The position numbers were made by a program, and so were the translations under genes. 64,000 nucleotides of DNA. It comes from Mycteria americana. Taxonomy: Eukaryota; Chordata; Aves; Ciconiiformes; Ciconiidae. Below, piece by piece: positions 47,101 to 59,189 of this stretch. Position 1 is the stretch's first letter, and the number at the start of each line of letters is the position of its first letter. The DNA lies in the NCBI RefSeq assembly GCF_035582795.1, contig NC_134369.1:53878001-53942000 (forward strand), read 5' to 3'. The notes under the pieces are model-generated. The model was not told the DNA's origin. It ran no database searches and saw nothing but the letters and a program-made list of their open reading frames with translations.

Positions 47101-47785
47101 TATTAGCTGATGCCCTTGGAAGCCCAAGGATCTAATGGCTGTCGTGCAGAGAGCTGGAACCATTAGGCCTTATTTTCATATTGTATCACATAAACCTACA
47201 GCTCCTATTGCCAGATCACTTCAGCTCTGTGTGCATTTATTTATATGTTAATTATAGGAGAAAAATGGGAATAAAATATCTCACAAGAGTGCATTGAAAC
47301 TTAATTCATTGGTGTTTATAAAAGCATTTGAGACATGCAGATGAAAGCTTATACATTAAGTGTATAAATAGTTATTATTTTCATAACCATTTGCAAGGAC
47401 TAATTTCCCACTGCCTCTTCTATTATGCTTGTATTTCAGCTACTTTGCGAATGGTCCTCAGCAGATGCAGTCTCAGCCTGGTTGCCTGGTTCCCATGTGT
47501 GCCAGGAGAGACACTTAAATACTGGACATTTTTCCATGGCCACTAGGAGCAGTCCTTTTCTTGATGCCTCATATTACTGCCATGGAGCTAGATGTTTAAT
47601 GTTATTATTGTAATCTTTCTGCCAACCACTGATTGACAGCAACAAGGTTTGGGTTCAGTTTTAAAGGGATCACTAATAAAATGCCAGCTGGAGCATCTGC
47701 TCAGAAACACAGGGAAAACAAAACTCAATTTTCTGCCTTGACTTTCTCTTAGGCAAGTGAATCAATTGACTTAACAATATTATCT
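41101..47785. other. Gene desert, 6.7 kb
   Basis: AT-rich sequence without recognised exons. A stretch at about 42080-42180 (CATCATTTCCATTTTG, AGGAGAAACTTAAGACAC) faintly resembles an ancient LINE tail. A short TTG repeat occurs at 43801-43812. Confidence 0.5.
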
Positions 47786-48590
47786 TAGAATCATACAATC
47801 ATTAAGGTTGGAAAAGACCTCTAAGATCATCTAGTCCAACCATCAACCCAACACTGCCATGCCTACTAAACCATATCCCGAAGTGCCACATCTACATGTT
47901 TTTTGAACTCCTCCAGGGATGGTGACTCCACCACCTCTCTGGGCAGCCTGTTCCAATGCTTGGCCACCCTTTCAGTAAAGAAATTTTTCCTAGTATCCAA
48001 TCTAAACCTCTCCTGATGCAACTTGAGGCCATTTCCTCTTGTCCTATCACTAGTTACTTGGGAGAAGAGACCGACACCCACCTCCCTACAACCTCCTTTC
48101 AGGTAGTTGTAGAGAGCAATAAGGTCAGAACCTCTGCTTCTCCAGACTAAACAACCCCAGTTCCCTCAGCCTCTCCTCATCAGACTTGTGCTCCAGACTC
48201 TTCACCAGCTTCGTTGCCCTTCTCTGGACACGCTCCAGCACCTCAATGCCCTTGTTGTACTGAGGGGCCCAAAACTGAACACAGTATTCAAGGTGCAGCC
48301 TCACCAGTGCTGAGTACAGGGGCACAATCACTTCTCTACTCCTGCTGGCCACGCTATTCCTGATACAAGCCAGGATGCTGTTGGCTTTCTTGGCCACCTG
48401 GGCTCACATTCAGGCAGCTGTCAACCAGCACCCCCAGGTCCTTTTCCCCTGGGCAGCTTTCCAGCCACTCTTCCCCAAATCTGTAGCGTTGCATGGGGTT
48501 GTTGTGACCCAAGTGCAGGACCCAGCACTTGGCCTTGTTAAACTTCATACAATTGGCCTCAGCCCATTGATCCTGCCTCTCCATCTTAAA
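47786..48590 (-). mobile_element. CR1 LINE, 5'-truncated, frameshifted
   Basis: A second minus-strand CR1 with the same content as the one at 17660-18466, and extending slightly further 5' ([14 protein letters not shown]). Its tail (AGAATCATACAATCATTAAG) is a decayed octamer repeat. Compared with the intact copy it has a changed and shortened segment near 48122-48140 and a deletion near 48403, each breaking the RT frame into pieces (47866-48081, 48125-48397, 48354 on). Confidence 0.93.
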
Positions 48591-51500
48591 GGAAGGAAAG
48601 AAAGGGAAAAAAGAAAAAAAAAGAACATAAAGAGAGCATATAGAGCATATCAAGCAACCCTTCCCGCCAAGGCAGGCGTTTGCCCAGTCCAGTGCTGTCC
48701 CCCTGCAGCAACACTGCAACTCCAGCCAACTATATTCACAGCTCTTTTCTTTCTGCAGCTCTCACAGCTGTGGAGAGCTCAGGGTAAAGGCACTTTTGGG
48801 TGCCCACGTTAGGACTACATTCTAGTCTGCCCATCTTCCAGGACAAGTGCAGGCTCAGGGCAGCTTTAACTCACTATAATGTAGAGTCCACTCTCCATGT
48901 CTACTATTTTCACAACCTTTCTGCTAAGATATCTAATAAAAACACCTAAATCTGTTCTGACTCAGTAAAATGTCATCATTTGCAGGGTTGGGGGAGATCT
49001 TGGTATATATTTGTCTGATGGTGAGTTCCATATCACTCCATGCCCTAGCGTGTTAATACATTCAGTTATAGAACAGGAGAGAGCAAATGATGGACAGAGA
49101 TAGGTATACATAATCCTTGCTCAGATTGTTTTCTCTACCTTAACTTGATTTTGAATCTGTCCTGAGGTTGTTGGCTCCTCATTCTTCCATGCTTTCTCAT
49201 AAAGTGCCACAACAGCCAAAATAATATGACCAAGCTTATTCCATATAGTACCCCAAGATTTAGTTGGGCCTGATTTCTGGTCCATCGTGGCTCAAGCTGT
49301 ATTTGAACCAGTGAACTGGAAGTCAAAGGCTTGTTTTCTAGGCATTAGTAGTCTTTTGAGTCACCCACCTCCTGGTTTATCATGGAAAATAATTATTCAT
49401 TGTCACTATAATTGTTCTGATCCATAATCAAGGAAAAGCAATCCTGGCAGATGGTCTGGGACTGTCTAGGTACAGATAAACACCACACAAGATTATGAAA
49501 CGACCTGTGCTGTAACATTTAGTATTATGAAAGGATTATTCAGAACTGTATAATACTCCAATAAATAGGAAAATGGGACTCACCTAAGCGTTAACCGCTG
49601 CTAAAAGAATACATTAAAGATACTGAAGAGCTCAAACATTCTGAAATTACTGAGAAATACTATGCCTTTCTGTACTAGTATTCTTCAGAATAAAAAGGCT
49701 AAGGGATAATTTCTTAACACAGCAAAAACTCATCAAGAAAAAAATAATGTTTGAACAAAGGTTATCTGGTGCTAGTGGGAGCCTTTTTAGTGTTTAGAAT
49801 TCTGTTTGTACACATGCTAACACTTTTTAGGGGTCTTACTTGCCTTTCCAGAGAGTAGCCAGAAGACATCTAGTCAAGCTTAACTACAATCATCCTTAAT
49901 TTTGGTCTGAGGCAGAAAACCACCAACAAAAATTACTGAAGACCAGGATTCCATCAAAAGAAAAATCTCATTCATGAGTTGTTGAAATTCCAGCCTATTT
50001 TTTTCATTACTCTACAAAGCAGCATTTGTGCTCAATATGCCTGGGTTTGGTTTGTGGTTGATCTTTAGGCATAAAAAGCCTGATTTTCACAAGTGTGCAG
50101 AACTCCAGCTGGGCTCCAACAGAGGTGCAGTATTCATCCTTCTCAGAAAACAAGCGCTTATTTGAATGAATTGTGTGTCGTGTCATCACTTCTGTATTTT
50201 CTGAAGGTTGTGCCCATATGTTATTGGAAAGGTAATTTACCCTGGATTAGGAAAAAAAGGTCTCCTATTTCACCTGTGACCCTTCCGTCACAACATGTTA
50301 GCACCAGCTGTGCAGGGTAAGTAATTGTGTGGGGCTGGAGGTTGAGCAGGTGACTCGCAGCTGCTCCAGACCCCAGCCCATGCCGAAAGGCAGGGATGCC
50401 TGATTTCACATAAGCAAAGAAGCCTCAGCACATTTAGTGTTTTAGCTTTCTCCCTGCCGTTGTGCTGAAAATCTGTATCCTTAATTTTCTGTTTCTGTTG
50501 AACAGTTATAAAGCAGGCGGGTGAAACAGACAGGAAATCAGATACCCTTTTAGCACACTCCAGTGGAAACTCTCAGGCTAGTGTTTCAGATCTGAATTCT
50601 ATAATGAAATTAAACGGTAAGAACAAAATAGCAGCTTTAAACGCAGCAAAACACAAAGGAAGTTATGTTTATGTGACCTTTTCTTTTCTCCACAATGCTA
50701 CCACTGGTGCCTGACTGGGAGGTGGATAATATGCTCAAATATTACAGTGATGAACATGAGGGGAAACTTATAAAGGATAGAAAAAATGAACCATAGTGCT
50801 CCCAAAAATGTGCATGCAACTCCTGCCCAGTCCAATAGAAGGTTTTATGGACTATAAGAGATGGGTGAGAGGATCTCAGTCCACCTTCTAGACCAAATAT
50901 CCCCATGACAGAGCCCATGGCATCACTCAGAACTATTAGGACCAAGGTGAAAGAATGAACTTTTCATTACTGCAAGTATTTCTTCTGCTTCAAGAGTAAG
51001 GCCAGTGGAAGAAAGCAGATGTCTGTGCTGTTTACCATGTTTACCTGTATCTGTGCTGCCTGTACTACAGGTAGCCAGTAGCAGAACTAGTATTAGGTCT
51101 CAGGCCTGTTGATTTCTGTGTCACCTCCCAAGAAAGCCATCTCAAAAGTTTTCCGGATACAAATGCTTACACAGGTCTCCTTGCTCACTTCCCAAGGGCT
51201 GAATACTTGCAGCTCTCACTGAAACCAAGCCTTCACCAGTCAAGTATTCCAATTTGGATGAATTTTAGCCTTAATCTAATTGCATATCACTTCCCAGTTT
51301 TGCATCTCAAAGATGTTGCACTTTGCAAAATGGAGACCTTGAGGAACTTTCAACTGTTTTAAAAGGCACACGCTTTGGGTTGTAAGTAATATAGAACTAT
51401 TGAAATAATTTGAGCTACATTGATTTAACATATCTGCTTAGGCCAAACAATAAAATTCACTCTTCAGTTTCACCCATGCCTAAGGACTGTTTTTGTGAAA

Positions 51501-54480
51501 ATTCAATAAACATGAAATTGATACTATTTTGCAGAAATAGTTGCTAAAAATATCATTAAATGCGAAATAAACTTGATTTTCCTACTACTACCACCAAAAA
51601 GCCCCCTGTAAACGAGCAGTCATTACAGACAAATATTACAGACATATATTCATCTCCATTTATCATATTCATTGCCCTTAAACAGAGACAGAGAGAAGGA
51701 GAGACAAGGTGATGTCTATGATGATCTTTAGGCTTTCTGCAAATTCCCTGCTTCCAACACTTAAATAATTGACCTCTGTATCCCAGACCTCATGAAAATC
51801 TCCTACTAACGTCCATTGGATATTTTGCCATGGACGTGAGATACTATCTGGAACTAATCATAGCTGTAGGTGAGGATGCTGTTATTCGTTAGTCTTTGAC
51901 TGAGCCCAGAGGCGCTGAAGTCACTGGGAAATTTGCTATCAAATTCAAGTGGTCAGCTTCGCCCCAATGGTTTCATAAAGCTCCTTGCAGAAGTAGGGCC
52001 TATTACAGCTTAACAAGAGTAATTTACATGCAACTAATTTGTAATCATGTGGCAAACTATCTTCTACTCTATCAGACACTTCCTCCCTTAACAGGATTTT
52101 CCCCTCGATTTAAATAGAGGCAAATTGAATATTTCATTAACTTTTTTTTTTAATGACTGCTATTTTTAGGCAAAGAAAACTGAATTTTAGTCTATGGAGC
52201 CCAGACAATTGAGTCATCTGACAATTTCAGGAGAAAAAAATGCTGAACTAATGCTATGCTGCAGATTATTCAGCTGAGTGCTTATGTATTTGCAGGTGCC
52301 AGGACCACAGAATGTATAGTGCAGCATTCACATTTAAGGATTATTCTTCTCTTTAAAACATTGCTATAAGAGGGCCTATTGTCTGTTTACTACCAGGAGT
52401 CTGCCTATGAGTAGCACCCATTTCCATCTTCCTTTAAACCTATCTTGCTGGCTCCTTGCACTGGCAGAAGACAAACATATTCAGAACTTGAATGAAGATA
52501 AGACGGGGGCAGGAAAAACATTGAGCAGTGATGGGAATTTTCATAGGAAAAAATAATTACTTGCATATATCTACCAAAAATATATTTCTGCTCTTGCTTA
52601 CACTACTCAGTTCCCTGTCATCCGAGCTTTAAATTAAAAACATTTCAGCTTTGCCTGATGTATTTTACCATAAACAGACACTCAGTCACCATGACAACCA
52701 TGTTACTTATTGTAATGCTTTTAACTTTTAGTGATGGGCAGGGGGAGCTTTGTTTGCCTTCTGCAATTTATTTAATCCTTCTGCTATTCAGTTTTGCAGC
52801 CAGTGAATCAAATCTTTGGGGCCATTTTCATTTTAGTCCAACTCCACTGCAACGACCCTGGCCCTACCAGAAATTAAATTCCATCCTTTATTTTCAATGT
52901 GCAAAAACAAAGCAAAAATATTACAAAGTAGGAGACATACAGTAGGTGCATTTAGCTAGTAGATACCTCTTTTGTTATTCTATATGAATAGCCTTGATGT
53001 TCCAGCTTTAGGCAGTACTCTGATGCCACGGCTGTGATTCAGAGGCAGCTCGCATGGTGAGCAACATCGGGATGGGTCACTGTTTGATGGAGCTCCAAGA
53101 AACACCTACACGCTGCAGGAAATGGTGAGTCAGATGTCAGCAGCTTCCCCTCTAAAACACCACAAAACAAATGCCTTAGTATGGTGCAAGGGTGATGGAT
53201 TAAAAATTAAGTTAAAGCTTGAGCTAGATCGTTTCAGATCACATCATAGCTGTTATAGCCATTGCAGCCTGAGGTTATAACCTGCCAGTACTGTAAGCTG
53301 TTATATAGCATTTGACTCAGTAAGAGGTTACTTCTAGCCAGTGATGACTCTAAAGCCTTTTGGCCAAAGGGGATCCCGCTGAGGGTATTGTGCAGGCACG
53401 ATATACTTGGGTGTCTTGATGTGACACGGTTAGGTATTAGCCTGTGTGTCATCACCACATAGCACAGGAGAGAAACAAGAGTTCAGGATTTTAAACTTGA
53501 GGTTTATGAAGCTCTGGTAGTGGTGGGCCCCACCATTCCCAAGGTATAAGGTGATACTGAGGTATGAGGGCCTTGGGTTTGACCAAAGATTGTTGCACCT
53601 AATATCTCTTGCATTTTTTCACACAAACATGGGTGCACCCACGGACGTGCCTGTCCCCTGCATAAGCAGGAATAACAAGCTCAATGCCTGGAGCAAGCTC
53701 CCACTCTAATGACTGTGTTATTCCTCGGATTCCCCCTTCCAGGCTCAAACATTTCTCTCCTTGCTCACAGCCTGCCTGGTGTTGGGTCATGTGGCTGTTC
53801 ATCCTAACTCCACATCATCTAAAAATGGGTCCAGCATGAAACTCAGGGGTTTGAGGGACCACATTTTGCAGCATCCCCTGTCGTTACAGATGTGGAAGAA
53901 CCATCCAGCTTGATTTCTGTCATGACCTTCATAGACTCCAAAAGTGAGGGTGGCAAGAAATAATATTCTTGTGAGAGAAATGGAGGCCCTGATTTCAAGG
54001 GTCTTTGACACTGAGGGTCTAGGAGGATCTGGCCCCCATCCTTCACAGGTTTCTGATCACATAGCATGCACACTGCAGCTGTGTTTACTGTAATGATTTT
54101 CTTGTGATCACTGAGGCAGAACATTTCCCCGCTCTACTGTAGGTAGGATGAGAGAAAGGAAGAGAAAAGATCACGTTTAAGTATTTGCATCAAATAATCC
54201 AGTTCTGTTTTAATTTGGTGGTTTACGTATACCTACTATTAGCTAGAGACTTTTTGGTGACAAACACTTCTTTGGACAGGCTGCAGTCTTGGCCTCTAGT
54301 AGCGTTTGTAACGTGTGAAAAGATCACTATTAGCCCAAGTATTCTCCAAGGAAATATTTCATATATTGCTGCTTTTGCTTGCACTCTATGGCAAGCTATA
54401 CTATAAATCTCATGGTAGGTACGTAAGGGCAGAACATGACTCCCGTAACTAACCTCACACACTCAGCTGCTTATTTATTG

Positions 54481-54519
54481 CGTTACACATCAATTGCAGC
54501 GTTACACATCAGTTGCAGC
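54481..54519 (+). repeat. 19-bp tandem duplication
   Basis: CGTTACACATCAATTGCAG is followed at once by CGTTACACATCAGTTGCAG; the two copies differ at one base. Confidence 0.85.
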
Positions 54520-55781
54520 CTGAGGATTATCCAGTAAGGAAACTCACAAATCTAATAATTAACAGATCCAAGACTTTGCAATCTGTCAGTCAACAATTCA
54601 GGAAAAGTGGCACTCCTCAAATTGTTATTCAGTGAAAATCATGTTTCCTCCATTGCATACAGGAACTTCTTAGCATCACACAGCTTGTATGGAGCAGTAC
54701 CCATTTTTACGCCTGGTCCTCTTACACAGACTCTTCTCATGCACTCATTCATGAGGTCTCTCTGTAAGCCAGTCTCAAAATGGCTGCAGGGAAGATGTTT
54801 CTTCAATATCAATGTTTTTGCTGTAAGACTGTACAAAATTAATTTGGAGGCAACAGTGGGAGGGGTAGATCAGAGCTAAAACATAAAAAGTAGCACAGAA
54901 AAAAAAAATGTAAGTGCCTAATCTTTGTAAATAGAAATTATCCAAATTCTTTTTCTACTGGTCTCTTCCACCAAGAAAAGAGGTTTAATAAAAAGACCTA
55001 TAGCCAAAAGAAAAGCTTTTACAGGATCACCCAGCCACTGGCTGTGCTTTGTTTTCTGTGGTGAGAACACGCATGAACAGTTTAATGTGCCTGTCACAGA
55101 CTATTTGTGTTTAATGTACCTTTGAAACATACTGCACGATTCATTCATAAAGTCAACACATTAATGTGGACTTTCTTCAGGGTCTTTCATTACCTGAATC
55201 TGGTACATCTTGTCTAAACACAAATTTTGTGTGACACTTCTATTCAGAACTGAAGGTGAAACTCCTTTTTGCTTCGCCAAACTCACCTTGCATTTCTGCC
55301 TTAAAATAAACATAGCTTTCAGTTCACTGCTTTCTGACTTCAGGCAAGTATACTTCATGATTTCAAGATACTGGACTTCATGGATTCAAGACATTGGTTT
55401 TGATTTTGCTCTCCATGGATTGCCTGTCTATATCCAGTTGTGCAGTAGCAGCCAGTAAAGGGATTTCCTGCATGCTTACTGTTCTTTAATGACCTTTAAT
55501 TCTCTTGAAATTAATTTCCATCAGAATACTGCCCTGCCTAATGGACCATGCCATTAGGACTGTTCATCTCAACCATTCTGTCCACAGTTCAGTCTCTGAA
55601 CACCAATAAAGCACCAAACCTGCAAAGTATCATACAAAAATGGAGAAAGACAGAGCATCTCATACTCTTATTGAGGACAAAATGAAATTATGGAAGCCGG
55701 AACTCAGATTTTGATGAAGTGAGCAAGGGAAAAACTGCTTTTTCAATATACCCATTTGTAGATCAAAAAGTATCTCAATTT

Positions 55782-55820
55782 CTTGGGTAGATTCCTTGGG
55801 TAGATTCCTTGGGTAGATTC
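55782..55820 (+). repeat. 13-bp unit, three perfect tandem copies
   Basis: CTTGGGTAGATTC occurs three times without interruption, pointing to recent replication slippage. Confidence 0.9.
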
Positions 55821-56821
55821 TTGAGTTCTCCATTTGCCCAGCACCGAGGAGGTTCTCAAGTAACTACCTTCAAGCTGGTTCAAGTGGTCTTCTATAACAG
55901 AAATTCTCACAATAATCTTCCTATTAATCAAGATTTTGTTATCTCAGAAGTCATACAGAATTGTCATCATTCTAGACACCAGATGGATTACTGATGACAG
56001 GGGATGTGAGTGGGCAGGATGGGGACAAAACAGCAAGAATAAAACAGAATGAACTTTGCAAGCCAGACATATTTGGCAACTGTACATTTGTGCTTTTAAT
56101 ATTTGTTAGGAACACAGTTCAGCCTTCTACTAAATGTTGGCAGTTTGGTATGTGGAGTCTCATAACAGCTTTAGTCATGACCCAACTGCTTTAGTCATGC
56201 AACAAGTTTAGATTCATGGTTTCTATTGCTCATTTTGTTTTCTTTTGACAGCAATGTAAAGAAGGTATATAGCCCCAAAGATATCCTTCTCCTTTCACTG
56301 CCTCTATAGTTTCCTTTGTCAGGAAAGCCCAAGAACTGTTTTGATTCATCAGGTGTTGAGTACTTTTTGTGTGTGTGTCCTTCAAATCATCGTTACATTT
56401 ACACTTGATAGGGAGTTAGGTGGTACAAGGTTGGCTATCGCTTATAGGTCCTTGTATGTTACAGGAATCCTCATCTGCTAAAATTCCTATTGACCAGCAT
56501 CGTTACCACTAGTAGTTCTTTTCCTCAGTACAAGTTAAATAACTGTCCATTGTCTGCCATATATTTCTGCACCTTAGGAAGTCATCAACATTATTCCAAT
56601 TCTCTCTCTGAGAGTACAAGCAAGAAACTAGTTTGGATGGGCAATGGAAGCCAGACAAGCATTCCACTAAATCAAAGATACCACCACTGCATGATGTTGA
56701 AAAGCAGAAACAGGTTAACTATGATAATATTTGCCCTAATGTGCAGAAGAATTACGATAATGCAAGTAGAGAATTTCAGGGCAAAGCTTACTTTTATGTC
56801 AGTATTTTAGAGAAGCAAAAT

Positions 56822-57004
56822 GAAGGGAAGGGAAGGGAAGGGAAGGGAAGGGAAGGGAAGGGAAGGGAAGGGAAGGGAAGGGAAGGGAAGGGAAGGGAAG
56901 GGAAGGGAAGGGAAGGGAAGGGAAGGGAAGGGAAGGGAAGGGAAGGGAAGGGAAGGGAAGGGAAGGGAAGGGAAGGGAAGGGAAGGGAAGGGAAGGGAAG
57001 GGAA
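56822..57004 (+). repeat. Pure (AAGGG)n pentanucleotide array
   Basis: About 183 bases (36-37 units) of uninterrupted GGAAG/AAGGG repeat. The purine strand is the plus strand. Because five is not a multiple of three and the unit holds no stop, all frames are open, giving artefactual Gly-Lys-Gly-Arg-Glu and Phe-Pro-Ser-Leu-Pro proteins. The lack of any interruption means the tract is young or under active slippage, and the assembled length may be wrong. Confidence 0.98.
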
Positions 57005-57839
57005 AGCTTTGGTCTTGTTCATTGAAAGTAGGTGAATAAGTGTCTCATAGTATAAGGCTGGATATTGCAAAACTAAATTATTCAAAACAAAAAACAAGTG
57101 CTTCGTGGGAACAGTACATAGAGGGAGCGTTTGATTTTATTAAAAAGGCATTAATGATAATGACTTCAGGCATCACATAGACCAGAATAAAGTAGTAAAA
57201 TAGTCACCTAGTAAATTAAGAGGTAGCTTGATTTAGTAACAAATTATCAATACAATACATAATTGACAGTGAAGTTTGCAGACAAGTTATGCAGTCAGTT
57301 GATTTGGAGAAAAGATGTTGTTCCAAACTCAAGCCAGTCAGCAAATGTCAACAAACTCTGGACTTCGTGCTCCTCGCCCCCCAGCCCCACCACCATTTTC
57401 AGGTTGAATCCAGCTGTGCAAAGTGTGCTTAAAACAGTAAAGTGGGTTTTTTGGAATTTGGTTGCCCCTTCTACCAATTGTTTTGGATTCATCCTTTTTG
57501 TGGGAAACCTATAATTGAGGCAATTGCGACAGACATGCAAAATGCTGTATCTGCAGGGCAGGTACCTGGCATTGAGCATGACCTGCCTCATCCAGAAGTT
57601 TTCTGTCTGTGTCACTGCATGCTAGAGTGGAAAAGAGGGTCCTTTCAGTGGATGCTGACAGACCGTCTCCAAAACCAAAACTTTCTAGAGGAGAGACTGG
57701 ACTCAGTCAAAGTTCAGGCAGCTACTGGTGGATGAAAGAAATTGCTTCCCAGGAAGATATCTGCCATACCTCCTAGAAGGAAAGGTGGGGTAGAAGTTGA
57801 GGAGTTGCTCACTGTGGGGCCTCCTGTTTCACACAGGCC

Positions 57840-58110
57840 CCTGAGATGGGCCCCTCCGTCCCTGTGAGAGGCTGTACCCACCTGCCAGCCGTGGCTGCAG
57901 TGCAGTGGAGAGACAACCTCAGAGTGGACATGGTTGACAACCCGTTTTATCAGGTCTGTTGGAGAGAGACAGACAGCAATCAGCTTTATTCAAAGCAGGC
58001 ACGAGGCATGACCAAGTCCCAGGAAGGGCACACAATTAATAATGTTGAGTGGAACAAGCAGCAAACTCAAGGTGGATGGTGGATACGACACTTGTGCATG
58101 GCTTGCAAAC
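57840..58110 (-). mobile_element. Possible decayed LTR fragment
   Basis: On the minus strand an AATAAA signal (complement of 57985-57990) is followed by GCTGATTGCTGTCTGTCTCT and GACCTGATAAAACGGGTTGT, which looks like an LTR R-U5 segment. The patch is more GC-rich than its flanks. I found neither TG...CA ends nor a target duplication. Confidence 0.3.
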
Positions 58111-59155
58111 TCAAGTCCAGGCACTGGCAGCATTTTCTAAGGCAGTGTAGGTACAGCTTCCAACACCATCTAGAGTTCATAGAGTACCCATCCCAAGTTA
58201 TTTTTATTCTACATCAATTCCATTCTATTTCAAAGCTGCAATTTTATGATTCATCTAAATTGAATGTTATAATAGCAAATTTTTTAAATTAGTACAGTTT
58301 GTTTGCGCTAAAAAAGTGGGAACAGTTGTGTGAAGGAACCTACCAGCACAGTATGGGATTTTTGCTACATTCATGCCAATTGAAACAGATGTATCAGACT
58401 TGTGCTTCCCATTAACATTTTAAGTGACACGAGATATCATTTGCTGACATACAGAGATTATATAATTAAACAGCTGGCTAGTAAAAGAAACATCTCACTG
58501 AAGAACATGTTGGAAGTAAACTGCTAATAAATACATTTGGAAGCATACAGTAGTATATTAACTCATTTACGTGATCCAGAGGGAACTATGATTTGCCATA
58601 ATGAGATACCTTTGGGGTTTTTTGTTTGTTTTAATTTACCTGGCATACTACTGCAATCAAATGGCATTAAAGAGGACTTCAAAATATAACATCCTGACCA
58701 ATTAAATGATGTTTAAATCATGAACTTAACCACACATTTATTAAAGTTCTGTCTCCAGTGCCCCAACACTGCAAGCTGGCAAGACAAAACTGTATTCCCT
58801 CTCATATGGTTTCTGCTGGGAGACTTTGAATACAATTATTAGGGGTTGGGGAGAGGCATGGGAATCGCTGCTATAATGAAATCCACCAATTTATTATGAG
58901 CAGAGAAACGAAGGTCATTCATTAATTTTTTTACACGGAGGAATAACTTCATGGCAATAGCTATTCCATTTGCAGTGTTTTCCATTAGAAAGTCAGCATT
59001 TACTCTCAGATATTTCACTACACCTATCTGAGCTGCTGCCAGATACTGTAAGGGCAGAGGAGCATATGATATAGGTAAGCATATTTTTATATTCTGGATA
59101 GCTGGAAAAAGTTGCTGTAGTATTTAATTCTGCAAAATATTAAGAATGTATGCTT

Positions 59156-59189
59156 AAAATTTGTAAACATGCAAAATTTGTAAACATGC
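59156..59189 (+). repeat. 17-bp tandem duplication
   Basis: AAAATTTGTAAACATGC occurs twice in direct succession without mismatch. Confidence 0.9.

Larger units (their letters stand above)
48591..56821. other. Gene desert, 8.2 kb
   Basis: AT-rich unique sequence without supported exons. It contains a tRNA-like B-box on the minus strand at 49299-49309, a 19-bp direct duplication at 54481-54519 and a 13-bp triplication at 55782-55820. Short open frames have no family resemblance. Confidence 0.5.

Noticed and set aside
53012..53127. Possible lncRNA exon ending at a GTGAGT donor
   Set aside because: The acceptor is weak and there is no partner exon; indistinguishable from chance.
56633..57025. 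130-codon frame rich in Gly-Lys-Gly-Arg-Glu
   Set aside because: Translation of the AAGGG pentanucleotide array.
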